Below are positions 12,081 to 21,001 of a stretch of DNA of 64,000 bases, in pieces. Position 1 is the first letter of the stretch. Every line of letters starts with the position of its first letter. The position numbers and the translations under genes were made by a program. The stretch lies in contig CM032124.1 in assembly GCA_018894105.1 (NCBI GenBank), forward strand, positions 7,425,501-7,489,500. The letters are read 5' to 3'. This stretch comes from Jacaranda mimosifolia (taxonomy: Eukaryota; Streptophyta; Magnoliopsida; Lamiales; Bignoniaceae). The notes beneath the pieces are model-generated. The model saw only the letters and a program-made list of their open reading frames with translations. It did no database searches and was not told where the DNA came from.

Positions 12081-12359
12081 CGTGAGGGGTCACCAATGCA
12101 TATCAGTCAAAGTGCTCAACTCATCTCATTTACCTAAGTTTTCGTATCATAAGTGCGCTTGGCGTGTCAATTGATATATTGATTGTAATATTCCATATCA
12201 CAATGCACATAACAATATAAGAAATGATAGTAATACAATAATATTTTATTGCTTCCTAAGAACTTTTAAAAATTGTTGAATAGCATATAGAGAAACAGAC
12301 TAATTGGAAACTAATTAATTATTAAAGACTTGAGAACACAGAGTGAGTTTTCTAGAGTT
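12081..12359. other. Non-coding stretch
   Basis: Nothing recognised beyond AT-rich flank. Confidence 0.25.
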
Positions 12360-12720
12360 TGCTTCTTGTTGAACTATTACAATTAAATGTATTAATAGAA
12401 AAATAAATTTTAATATATGTAAATATACATTTCCTGAGCACGAAATTTTGATTTAATTAATTTTGTAATCCAATATACATTTGATTTGGAATAATTGTAA
12501 TAAATACAACTTATATACATTTGATATATACACATTTGTTAAATTGATAAACTTGATTTAATTAATTATAGTTATTATTTTTTAAGATTTTAATTAATAA
12601 TAAACCTAATTTAACTATAATTATAATTAAAGTATGCATATTAAATGTGATAATTTGAATATATGTAATTACATTTGTTACATAGATAATTTTACTTTAA
12701 TTAATTTTAAACATTTCTTG
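12360..12720. repeat. Repeat shared with the Helitron end at 57.4-58.1 kb
   Basis: This segment shares long blocks with 57420-57785, in the same order: 'tgtaataaatacaa', 'cttgatttaattaattatag' followed by 'ttatt', and 'aatttgaatatatgtaatta' followed by 'catttg'. At 57.4-58.1 kb the same blocks sit next to a Helitron 5' end. This piece is therefore likely a relic of a related Helitron or of its subterminal repeats. Confidence 0.6.
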
Positions 12721-12909
12721 GGCCAAAATGGTATTTGGCAAATTCAACGAAGTGAGTTGCCTCATCTTATGTATGTTTCTCGTGAAAAAAGACCTGCATT
12801 CGAGCATCACTAAAAAATTGGTGCTATGAATACTTTGATAACATTGTTTATGCTATATTTTTCCTTTGAATTACTTACAACTAATAGCAATTTGATTCAT
12901 CATTTGTTT

Positions 12910-13511
12910 TCTTAAACCGGGATCTTATGAGGCAAGAATAATCATTCAAAATACGAGCATAGATCAAAACCTTAAGTGTTCACGGATCTTTAACAACAAT
13001 AAAGAAACCGCCAAATCGGGAGAACTTTACCCAAGACTTTAACACAACTGACATAGATCGGTTCCGTCCAAAGCCCACAAAACGCCAACCCCGGCTAACA
13101 AGGGCATACAAGGGACAACAGATCTACTCAGTGGTCAAGGTCCTTAGAACCCGAAAGGGGAGAGATCCGGATAACAGCATCAGGGTAATGATTTATAAAC
13201 GTAAATCGAAATCAAATACCTACATCACAGTCCAAACTACTTGATTAACCATGATTTAAACAAACAACATCTTTATCATGTCTATTTAACACTGAACCCC
13301 TTAGCCTTTCATTAGGCTAGGGAAAACCGAAATTAAAAGGGGTTGAGAAGGATTACCTCTCCGAACACCACGAACTGAAGGAAGATTTTTCCTTCTTCTC
13401 CTCTTCTTTAATTTACAAATTTAAAACTATAATAATTACAATTTAACTATTACAAAATCAGATTACAAAAGAGTAAGAAAATTTTTGAGAGTATGCGTGC
13501 GAAAGCTCTCT
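12910..13511 (-). other. Viral leader, truncated at the array edge (unit 1)
   Basis: This is the start of the long leader downstream of the unit-1 TATA box. Transcription from that promoter would read leftward through this leader and out into plant DNA below 12910, because the ORF1 that should follow is absent. The equivalent full leaders are at 20059-20780 and 27328-28049. Confidence 0.75.
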
Positions 13512-13534
13512 CTAAAGAATGAACCTATCAGCTA

Positions 13535-13542
13535 CTTATAAA
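13535..13542 (-). promoter_or_regulatory. Viral TATA box, unit 1
   Basis: The minus strand reads TTTGTTTATAAGTAGCTG, with TTTATAAG as the TATA element. It lies ~190 bases downstream of the ORF3 stop, the usual place for a caulimovirid pregenomic promoter. A start about 25-35 bases further on would give a leader of roughly 700 nt in complete units. Confidence 0.7.
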
Positions 13543-13600
13543 CAAAAGAATGGTACTGTGCGGACTTCAAACCATTTCGAATCCGCAACAGTGATCAACA

Positions 13601-13714
13601 GTAAAGTACTATTTACTTTACCGAAAGTCAAAAGTGAACAGTGAATTACTATTCACTTTCTGAAAGTGCACAGTGAAAACACTATTGTTTTCCCCAGAAG
13701 CAACTATTTGCTTC
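13601..13714. promoter_or_regulatory. Cluster of four palindromes with core ACTATT, unit 1
   Basis: Four short inverted repeats lie just upstream of the TATA box. They are GTAAAGTA/TACTTTAC around CTATT (13601-13621); AGTGAAT/ATTCACT around TACT (13640-13657); GAAAAC/GTTTTC around ACTATT (13675-13692); and GAAGCAA/TTGCTTC around CTAT (13697-13714). Every one contains ACTATT at its centre although the arms differ. They may be protein-binding sites of the promoter or RNA hairpins near the 3' end of the pregenome. Confidence 0.7.
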
Positions 13715-13732
13715 ACTAAGCAATTATACCAA

Positions 13733-15217
13733 TTACAACTTATTTTGTTGCTCCATGTCAACAATGAATTTTCTGACAGCTTCTTCAGAAGGAATATTAT
13801 CCTCTGGATCTTGAGCTTCTTGAAAATCTTCTACTCTTGAAGTAGATCTGGAGCTCATTGATGCAGTCTCACTGGCGGATTGATTTTCCTCAGTGTCTGA
13901 GCTATTTTCTTCAAACTGTCCTACTTGTTCTTGGACCATTTTGAAGACTTCATTCATCAAATCGGCCTTGGACATTTTCCCTTTGCGCCGGCGAATTTTG
14001 TCAGAGGCTAGACCCAAAATTGACGATGCCTCCTTTTGTTGATCCCTTTCGAATTTTTCTTTGTAAACCTGGGTCATTAAGTTTACATTATCAAGGGTTT
14101 CTTTTCCTTCAATTCGTTTTGTATTTTTATCGAACTGAAGCATTTTATTCCACCATTTGCAATAATATATTCTTTGCAAACATGGATTGTTGAACTGATT
14201 TACCCCAACTTCTGGACACCATTTCCATATCCATGGGATACCAAATTCTGAATAAAATTGAAACGAGGCTCTATCACTGTCCTCTTCCTGTAATAAGGAC
14301 GGTGCATATTTTTTCCATTCCTCGAATCCCCTTCTGAATTGATCTGGTAGAATTTTTTCTGAGGGACCGTGGAATTGCCACCAATCAAAGAACCAATTGG
14401 GAAGTCCATTATTGAAGACTTCTGGACATACTTTAATGAACCAAGTATGCTTCCTCCTACTGTTTTCATATAACAGTGCATTTGAAAATGCCTGGATATA
14501 ATCCCAAAAGGTGTATTTAATTATACCCTGGTTTATGAATAATTCTTTCTCTTTTAATGAAGAGATACCCCATTCCTCAATTGAAATGATCTTTTTAATT
14601 ATGATCCTACTATACGCGAAATTCATTTTTTCCTGCGTATTAGCTTCATTATGCTTAACCTCTGCAGAACCAGAGCTTATGAGTATATTCTCATAAAAAG
14701 ACCTGTTCTTGTAAGAACCAGCAGGATATGAGGCCACATCCAAATACCTCTGGAACAATTTCCAGGGCTGATCTCTCCATTTGAGATCGGACTTCTCAAG
14801 AACCAAAATTGGGTCCTTGGCAGATTTCTGCTCAAAGGTGACAAGGCTATCCTCATCAACCACGGTTTCAATATGAGCAGCCACATTAACATATGAAGGT
14901 CTTTTATTAGATCCTTCGGCTTGGGATTGGGTTTGGCTGGATGAAGAGCTAGAAGATTTATTTTCTTCTGCTGCTTTAGATTGCTGGAATTTCATGAATT
15001 CGGCTAGCAAATTGGGGTCTGTGAACATTGGATCACAAAAATATTGGGGAAATTGGGTGGCTTGACCAAAAGAACGGTCAGAAGAAGCTTCTATTAGCTT
15101 CATTTTGCCATGTTGAATTAATGGCGGCTTAGGAACATTAACATTTCTGCCTCTTCCTCTATTGGAAGAACTACGCCATCCTCCTCTATTGGAGAAAGGG
15201 GAGTAACCAGCTTCCAT
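13733..15217 (-). CDS. Caulimovirid ORF3 protein (494 aa), unit 1
   Basis: The protein starts MEAGYSPFSNRGGW with an Arg/Gly/Ser-rich head (residues 1-30), then a Ser/Gln-rich linker (about 85-105). The central region (about 150-390) is rich in tryptophan and aromatic residues, with NWFFDWWQFHGPSEKILP near 275-292 and IPWIWKWCPEVG near 328-339. The tail is acidic and Ser-rich (about 440-480). Its ATG overlaps the ORF2 stop as UAAUG, so translation probably depends on termination-reinitiation. From memory it resembles the second-ORF proteins of unknown function in some endogenous caulimovirids; I see no 30K movement-protein or transactivator signature I can vouch for. The frame is intact and the protein sequence is the same in all three units. 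Confidence 0.85.
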   Translation of the reverse strand: MEAGYSPFSNRGGWRSSSNRGRGRNVNVPKPPLIQHGKMKLIEASSDRSFGQATQFPQYFCDPMFTDPNLLAEFMKFQQSKAAEENKSSSSSSSQTQSQAEGSNKRPSYVNVAAHIETVVDEDSLVTFEQKSAKDPILVLEKSDLKWRDQPWKLFQRYLDVASYPAGSYKNRSFYENILISSGSAEVKHNEANTQEKMNFAYSRIIIKKIISIEEWGISSLKEKELFINQGIIKYTFWDYIQAFSNALLYENSRRKHTWFIKVCPEVFNNGLPNWFFDWWQFHGPSEKILPDQFRRGFEEWKKYAPSLLQEEDSDRASFQFYSEFGIPWIWKWCPEVGVNQFNNPCLQRIYYCKWWNKMLQFDKNTKRIEGKETLDNVNLMTQVYKEKFERDQQKEASSILGLASDKIRRRKGKMSKADLMNEVFKMVQEQVGQFEENSSDTEENQSASETASMSSRSTSRVEDFQEAQDPEDNIPSEEAVRKFIVDMEQQNKL

Positions 15218-18200
15218 TAGCCCTGCAAGAATTCTCTTGTTAAGAAATCAGGGAGATAATTTTCATTCCCTTTCTTATAAACAATTTTAAAATCAAAAGG
15301 GGCTAAATAAGCTTGCCACCTCGCAAACATTTGCTTTGAAACATTATGTTTAAAATCTTTATTAAACATGAATTGTGCAGCTTGACAATCAGTTTTTATA
15401 ATAAAAAATTGATTATACAAGTCATCTTGAAATTTAAGAACACATTTTACTATAGCAAAAATTTCTTTGACTACAGTAGCATAATTAAACTGGCTTGAAT
15501 TCCATTTACCAGAATAAAATCTAACAAGAATTTCCTGTTTATTACTAGGATTAACTTGTTTTAAAATACCACCAAAACCAATATCAGATGCATCAGTTTC
15601 AATGATTTTCTCCCAATTAGGATTAGATAACATAAGGCAAGGCAATTCTTTAACCCTATTCTTAATCCTAATTACAGATTGTGTGTGCTCATCATTCCAA
15701 GGCTTAGGCAATTTCTTAAGCCTATCATGCAAGCATGCAGTATCATCAGCAAGATTTTTATAATAAGGAGAAATGTAATTAAGACTCCCTAAAAACCTTT
15801 GCAATTGGGTTTTATCAAGAATAACATCAGGAAATTTTGATGCAAACTCAATACTCCTATCAATGGGTATGATATTACCTTTTTCAATGAAATGACCCAA
15901 AAATTTAATTTTGGTTTGATATAAAACCATTTTGGGCTTAGAAATGACCAGACCACTATTTATCATGACCTGTTTAAACACATGTAAATGTTTAAAATGC
16001 ATTTCTATATTATTAGAAAACACCAATATATCATCGATGTAAACAATTATAAAATCACTATAAGGGTTGAAGATATCATTCATAATCTTCTGGAATTCTG
16101 AAGGGGCATTCTTCAGGCCAAACGGCATAACATTCCATTCATATTGCCCAAAAGGAACATTGAAGGCAGTTTTATACCTATCAGACTCAGCTATTTGAAT
16201 CTGCCAATATCCAGATTTTAAATCAAATTTGGAAAAGATATTTGCACTGAATAATCTATCAAGCAAATCTTTTTTATTGGGGATTGGGTACTTAATCCAT
16301 TTTAAGGCTTTATTAAGAGGCTTATAATTAATGACCAATCTAAGTGCACCACGTTCTTGCTCACTGTGTTTATTCACATAAAATGCAGTGCAAGACCAAG
16401 CAGACTTGGTAGGTCTAATTAACCCTTTATGCAATAAAGACTCAATTTCTTTTTTGCAGTAAATTAAAGTTTCACTATTCATTTGACACGGCCTAGCCTT
16501 AGTAGGAATACTACCATCAAATGAATCATCATAAGGCAAATCAACAATATGCTTCTTTCTATTCCAAAAAGCATTTGGATGATCATTGCAAACAGAAACA
16601 ATTAAACCTGTTTCAATTAAAGCAATTTTTTCCTTTAATTTAGGATTTTGCAATTGTTCATCTATATTAAGACTAACAATTTCTTCCTTAAGAAAGTTAA
16701 TTTGATTATTTTTATTAACAATCAAATCCTGAAGTTGATTTAGCATTCTGGAAAACGGTTCAGTTATAAACTGAAAAGTTAAATCTTTACCATTAAAGAC
16801 TCCAGAAAAACCTTTTTCATTAACCATTTTTAAAGGAAATATTTTCTTTAAAAAGGGTGTACCTAAAATTATTTGGTTAGAAATATTTTTAACCAAAAGA
16901 AAACTCATTGGAATGCAACATTTATTTTTGCAAATAAAAGCATTGGGGAGTTTAAAACTTATATCTAGTTTTTCTCCATTAGCAGAACGAAGGACATGAG
17001 ACGTTTTCTCAAAATACCTAGTAGGTATCAAACCTTCTTGAATGCAATTTAAATCTGCACCACTATCAACTAATGCAGTAAATTCTTTTGAAAAACTTTT
17101 TCCAATTAAAAGCTTTATTTTAATTAACCATTTCTGAGAAGTAACTATCTCTAATTTAGATAGAAAATCATCAGACAAATTATTAAACTGAAAATTATCA
17201 GTTACATCAAACATATCATTCAGTTTGAACAGAGACAAATTAGGCTTATTGGGGGAATTGGGGATAGGGAAAACAGGCAGAGAAGCAGGCAAAGAGGAAG
17301 GCACTATTTGCTTTCCTTGAGCAATCTCTATTTTCCTAATTCTATCCTCAAGAAATCTATTATTTCTTTTCAATTCATTAATCTCATTTTTAAGACTAAT
17401 AACCTCTTTATTAAGGTCAGCAATAGTAGTAGGTGAGCTATGCTTATTCCTACTTTCTAGCATTTTGTACACCTCTGTCATTGAGTATGGTTCATTATTA
17501 CCACCTATCCTATTTTCATTAATAGAATTAGATGTACTAGGTTCATCACCTATGCTATCAATGATTTTAGATCTAAGAATTGGATCCTTAATCATTTTTA
17601 ACAATTCAAAAGCGCTATTATCAGAAATAACATTAATAACACCTTCATTAAATTGTGCCATAATATGATTGACATTCATATCAGATTCAGAACTACTATT
17701 TGCAGAATCAGAATCAGTAGAATTAACAGTTCCATCACAATCAGATTTCATGCAATTCAAATCATTATTGAAATCAGAAAATGCATGATCAGAATTATCT
17801 TCTTCATCAGAAGATTCAAGCATCAATTTGCACAAAACATCCTTGATATTATCATCAATATCTAAGCTCCTAATTTTTTCTCTCATTTTACAATTATCAG
17901 CATAATGTCCTATTTTACCACATTTCCAACAGGCACCATGCTTTCTAAATTTTTTAAACATTTTTCTTTTATCAGAATTATGTTTATCTTTTCTCAATTT
18001 TTTCTTTTCCAATTTTTGAGAAGACCTAGCCCTATGTGACCTATGTCTACTCTTTTTATCAGGTTTGGATTTACCTTGTGGTTTATTATCAATTAGTTTA
18101 GGATTCTCCATCCCAAACTGACCACAGAATTGACCTAACTGTTGTTTTTCAGCTAAGTTATTCTTTTTTATTTGTTGGTTCAGTTTTATCTCATTGCATA

Positions 18201-19665
18201 AACCTAAACCTTCTTGGATGCAAGTTGCAATTAACTTACCATAAGTGCATTTGTCATAGTCTATACTAGACTCATTCTGCCTAAGAGTTTTTCTAACCCT
18301 TTCTGCAAATAATGAAGGCAGACCATCTATAAATTTAGATTTCCAGTGGGTACTATTAACCTCTGGGAGTTCCATTACTCTAGACATAAAAGTATCCTTA
18401 TACCACCTAAATGAGGTGAGACTTTGACACTTTAAACCATTTAACAGGGTCCTAATATACTCATTATTATTAGTCCACCTGCCAGTGAAATGCTCAATAA
18501 TAGTAACAATTAAAGTATACACAGCATTTTGATTATCTGTGTTAGATGATCCTTCCTGTTCTAATTTAACAGCTCCTAGGATTTCATCTTTACAAGCACG
18601 GGTTAAATAATTATCCCACCAGCCTTTTATTTGACCAGTGAACCCAGCCACAATCATTTGGGCTACACTTCTGTCATCATTGCCATTATTCTTACAGATA
18701 GTAGAATACATAAGCATACGATGCACAAGATTGTAAATATGACGTTCAGCAAAACCATCTAAATTCCATTCATAGATATGTTTGCCAGAAAACGAATTAT
18801 TGGTAATTAGATCCTGTTCCTCATGCAAAACATCAATTGGTGAGGGTCGAGGATAATAATAAGTTCTTAGTGTAGGCCTATCAGCATACCTAAGTTTATT
18901 AATTTCTTCATTAACCTGTTTGATATATGATCTATCATCTAGGTTATCATCAATTACCGAAATATTTAAATCAGAAAACTTTTTATTTATAAGTTTTTCT
19001 AATTCAGATAAATTCCTGAGTTTGAAATCATGGATCTCAGGGGGAGGTTGAATTGTTGGCATTGAAATAATTTCAGTTACCGGGGTGATAGAAACAGATT
19101 TTTCCAAAATCATTTTCTTCATTTGATTAACCTGTTCTTCTAAATCACCTATCAATTTATTGGTTTTATTAACCTGGTTTAGAATTAAATTGAGCCTATT
19201 ATCAAGCCCATACAAACTTTCACCTAGCACATTAAGGTAAAGAGCAGCATAATTACCTTGTTTTACCAAGTTATTAAGATGACCAATTGTGACATTAAAC
19301 TGACCACCTTCCAACAATTTATTGAAAGCAGTAAAAGGAATGTCCTTAGCTCCTTCAACATGAAATGCATCCTGGGGAGGGAAAATACATTTTTCTTTCC
19401 TACCAGAATCAAACACATAAGTTCTTTCCAGAACTGCAATATATGGTTCCACATAAGTTACCACGAACCATGCGACAAAAGGTACTAATTGATTCTTTTC
19501 AGAAACGAATTTATAAAACTCTTCCTGAAAACCATTTTGTTGTTCTTTGGTAAAGCTTTCAAAAAACCATTTTCTAAAAACTTCCCATCTTTCTTTAAGA
19601 AACTCAGTTTTTATTAACTGACGAGCATTTGAACCTTTTGAAAAATCTATTTTTTCTTGATTCAT
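15217..19665 (-). CDS. Caulimovirid ORF2 polyprotein (coat-PR-RT-RNase H, 1482 aa), unit 1
   Basis: This is the replication polyprotein. Residues 1-200 form an unidentified helical region with a coiled-coil-like stretch (about 150-190). Residues ~260-500 look like the coat/gag region (YYYPRPSPIDVL at 269-280, IKGWWDNYL at 346-354). A basic stretch (530-575) precedes the zinc knuckle CWKCGKIGHYADNC, with ligands C579, C582, H587 and C592. After an acidic Ser-rich spacer and a coiled coil (750-785) comes the aspartic protease, LVDSGAD with D867 and ILGTPF at 933-938. Reverse transcriptase spans about 1060-1300, with VYIDDILVF (YIDD at 1209-1212). RNase H spans 1350-1482, with candidate acidic residues D1358, E1401, D1426 and D1473. 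No integrase follows. The ATG at 19665 comes directly after a TAA that is in frame with ORF1. Unit-1-specific residues are Q250 and Y1249. Confidence 0.93.
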   Translation of the reverse strand: MNQEKIDFSKGSNARQLIKTEFLKERWEVFRKWFFESFTKEQQNGFQEEFYKFVSEKNQLVPFVAWFVVTYVEPYIAVLERTYVFDSGRKEKCIFPPQDAFHVEGAKDIPFTAFNKLLEGGQFNVTIGHLNNLVKQGNYAALYLNVLGESLYGLDNRLNLILNQVNKTNKLIGDLEEQVNQMKKMILEKSVSITPVTEIISMPTIQPPPEIHDFKLRNLSELEKLINKKFSDLNISVIDDNLDDRSYIKQVNEEINKLRYADRPTLRTYYYPRPSPIDVLHEEQDLITNNSFSGKHIYEWNLDGFAERHIYNLVHRMLMYSTICKNNGNDDRSVAQMIVAGFTGQIKGWWDNYLTRACKDEILGAVKLEQEGSSNTDNQNAVYTLIVTIIEHFTGRWTNNNEYIRTLLNGLKCQSLTSFRWYKDTFMSRVMELPEVNSTHWKSKFIDGLPSLFAERVRKTLRQNESSIDYDKCTYGKLIATCIQEGLGLCNEIKLNQQIKKNNLAEKQQLGQFCGQFGMENPKLIDNKPQGKSKPDKKSRHRSHRARSSQKLEKKKLRKDKHNSDKRKMFKKFRKHGACWKCGKIGHYADNCKMREKIRSLDIDDNIKDVLCKLMLESSDEEDNSDHAFSDFNNDLNCMKSDCDGTVNSTDSDSANSSSESDMNVNHIMAQFNEGVINVISDNSAFELLKMIKDPILRSKIIDSIGDEPSTSNSINENRIGGNNEPYSMTEVYKMLESRNKHSSPTTIADLNKEVISLKNEINELKRNNRFLEDRIRKIEIAQGKQIVPSSLPASLPVFPIPNSPNKPNLSLFKLNDMFDVTDNFQFNNLSDDFLSKLEIVTSQKWLIKIKLLIGKSFSKEFTALVDSGADLNCIQEGLIPTRYFEKTSHVLRSANGEKLDISFKLPNAFICKNKCCIPMSFLLVKNISNQIILGTPFLKKIFPLKMVNEKGFSGVFNGKDLTFQFITEPFSRMLNQLQDLIVNKNNQINFLKEEIVSLNIDEQLQNPKLKEKIALIETGLIVSVCNDHPNAFWNRKKHIVDLPYDDSFDGSIPTKARPCQMNSETLIYCKKEIESLLHKGLIRPTKSAWSCTAFYVNKHSEQERGALRLVINYKPLNKALKWIKYPIPNKKDLLDRLFSANIFSKFDLKSGYWQIQIAESDRYKTAFNVPFGQYEWNVMPFGLKNAPSEFQKIMNDIFNPYSDFIIVYIDDILVFSNNIEMHFKHLHVFKQVMINSGLVISKPKMVLYQTKIKFLGHFIEKGNIIPIDRSIEFASKFPDVILDKTQLQRFLGSLNYISPYYKNLADDTACLHDRLKKLPKPWNDEHTQSVIRIKNRVKELPCLMLSNPNWEKIIETDASDIGFGGILKQVNPSNKQEILVRFYSGKWNSSQFNYATVVKEIFAIVKCVLKFQDDLYNQFFIIKTDCQAAQFMFNKDFKHNVSKQMFARWQAYLAPFDFKIVYKKGNENYLPDFLTREFLQG

Positions 19666-19677
19666 TTAAAACAATTT

Positions 19678-20058
19678 TTAAACGCGAGTATTTCTCACAG
19701 AAAAGTCCATTTCAGACTCAGTAAGTTCAACAGATTCATCGCTATTATTACGAGGAATACCATGAACAATATTATTGGGAGAAATTTTTAATTTTTCAAA
19801 TCTAGTTTCAAGATTATTATCTGACCTAGATTCATTAACTCTAGATGTAGACGCTCTAGTTATATTAGGCGATTCTACAACATAATCAATTGGATCAAAC
19901 ACAGAAAAAGAAGATCTATTAGATCTTGACACATTGTGTGCAGTGTGTGCAGTGCGATCAATTGGTTTGAATTGAATAGAAACATCACCATCGGGCGTTT
20001 GAACTATTCTATCAATATCAGTCTGAATAACAGGCTGAATTGGAACAACATTCTCCAT
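19678..20058 (-). CDS. Caulimovirid ORF1, small protein (126 aa), unit 1
   Basis: The first ATG in the frame is at 20058 (MENVVPIQPVIQTD); the frame is open three codons further upstream but begins there with TTG. The protein is polar and Ser/Asn/Arg-rich, with no membrane segment or known fold. Its C-terminal part (NNIVHGIPRNNSDESVEL) is acidic. It ends ...RV-TAA, and 12 bases later, in the same frame, a second TAA is followed at once by the ORF2 ATG. Its position, first after the long leader, is where other caulimovirids place the movement protein or small first ORFs. At 126 aa it is too short for a 30K movement protein. Function unknown. Confidence 0.75.
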   Translation of the reverse strand: MENVVPIQPVIQTDIDRIVQTPDGDVSIQFKPIDRTAHTAHNVSRSNRSSFSVFDPIDYVVESPNITRASTSRVNESRSDNNLETRFEKLKISPNNIVHGIPRNNSDESVELTESEMDFSVRNTRV

Positions 20059-20780
20059 TAAATCCAATGTGTAAGGTTATGAATTTGGATAAAAATGAGA
20101 CTATTCTAATTGAATCTAATTTTAATAAGTCTCAGATTACAACTAGGAAACCAATTAAATGGAATGAAATTCAGTCCATCTTAAACCGGGATCTTATGAG
20201 GCAAGAATAATCATTCAAAATACGAGCATAGATCAAAACCTTAAGTGTTCACGGATCTTTAACAACAATAAAGAAACCGCCAAATCGGGAGAACTTTACC
20301 CAAGACTTTAACACAACTGACATAGATCGGTTCCGTCCAAAGCCCACAAAACGCCAACCCCGGCTAACAAGGGCATACAAGGGACAACAGATCTACTCAG
20401 TGGTCAAGGTCCTTAGAACCCGAAAGGGGAGAGATCCGGATAACAGCATCAGGGTAATGATTTATAAACGTAAATCGAAATCAAATACCTACATCACAGT
20501 CCAAACTACTTGATTAACCATGATTTAAACAAACAACATCTTTATCATGTCTATTTAACACTGAACCCCTTAGCCTTTCATTAGGCTAGGGAAAACCGAA
20601 ATTAAAAGGGGTTGAGAAGGATTACCTCTCCGAACACCACGAACTGAAGGAAGATTTTTCCTTCTTCTCCTCTTCTTTAATTTACAAATTTAAAACTATA
20701 ATAATTACAATTTAACTATTACAAAATCAGATTACAAAAGAGTAAGAAAATTTTTGAGAGTATGCGTGCGAAAGCTCCCT
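20059..20780 (-). promoter_or_regulatory. Long structured leader with many short upstream ORFs, unit 1/2
   Basis: About 720 nt lie between the presumed cap site and the ORF1 ATG. On the minus strand at least eight upstream ATGs open very short frames, including ATG-AAA-GGC-TAA (about 20586), an 8-codon frame with its stop in the next block, and later ATG-GAC-TGA. The first lies within the small hairpin AGCCT...AGGCT (20571-20590). Leaders with short ORFs and strong structure support ribosome shunting in caulimovirids. No good match to the tRNA-Met primer site was found. Confidence 0.55.
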
Positions 20781-20803
20781 CTAAAGAATGAACCTATCAG
20801 CTA

Positions 20804-20811
20804 CTTATAAA
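20804..20811 (-). promoter_or_regulatory. Viral TATA box, unit 2
   Basis: Minus-strand TTTATAAG, as in unit 1. This promoter faces a complete downstream unit (unit 1), so a transcript could cover ORF1, ORF2 and ORF3 and reach a second copy of the leader region. Confidence 0.7.
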
Positions 20812-20869
20812 CAAAAGAATGGTACTGTGCGGACTTCAAACCATTTCGAATCCGCAACAGTGATCAACA

Positions 20870-20983
20870 GTAAAGTACTATTTACTTTACCGAAAGTCAA
20901 AAGTGAACAGTGAATTACTATTCACTTTCTGAAAGTGCACAGTGAAAACACTATTGTTTTCCCCAGAAGCAACTATTTGCTTC
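20870..20983. promoter_or_regulatory. Cluster of four ACTATT palindromes, unit 2
   Basis: The sequence is the same as the unit-1 cluster, with all four inverted repeats intact. Confidence 0.7.
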
Positions 20984-21001
20984 ACTAAGCAATTATACCA
21001 A

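Noticed and set aside
13206..13224. Minus-strand GTAGGTATTTGATT as a tRNA-Met primer-binding site of the virus
   Set aside because: Only about 7 of 12 positions agree with the caulimovirid consensus, too weak to call. The primer site remains unassigned.
14200..14481. Antisense and alternative-frame ORFs within the viral genes and leader
   Set aside because: They are shadows of ORF2/ORF3 with no family resemblance and repeat only because the units repeat.
20059..20067. Extended ORF1 start three codons upstream
   Set aside because: The upstream codon is TTG. The first ATG at 20058 is the simpler start.
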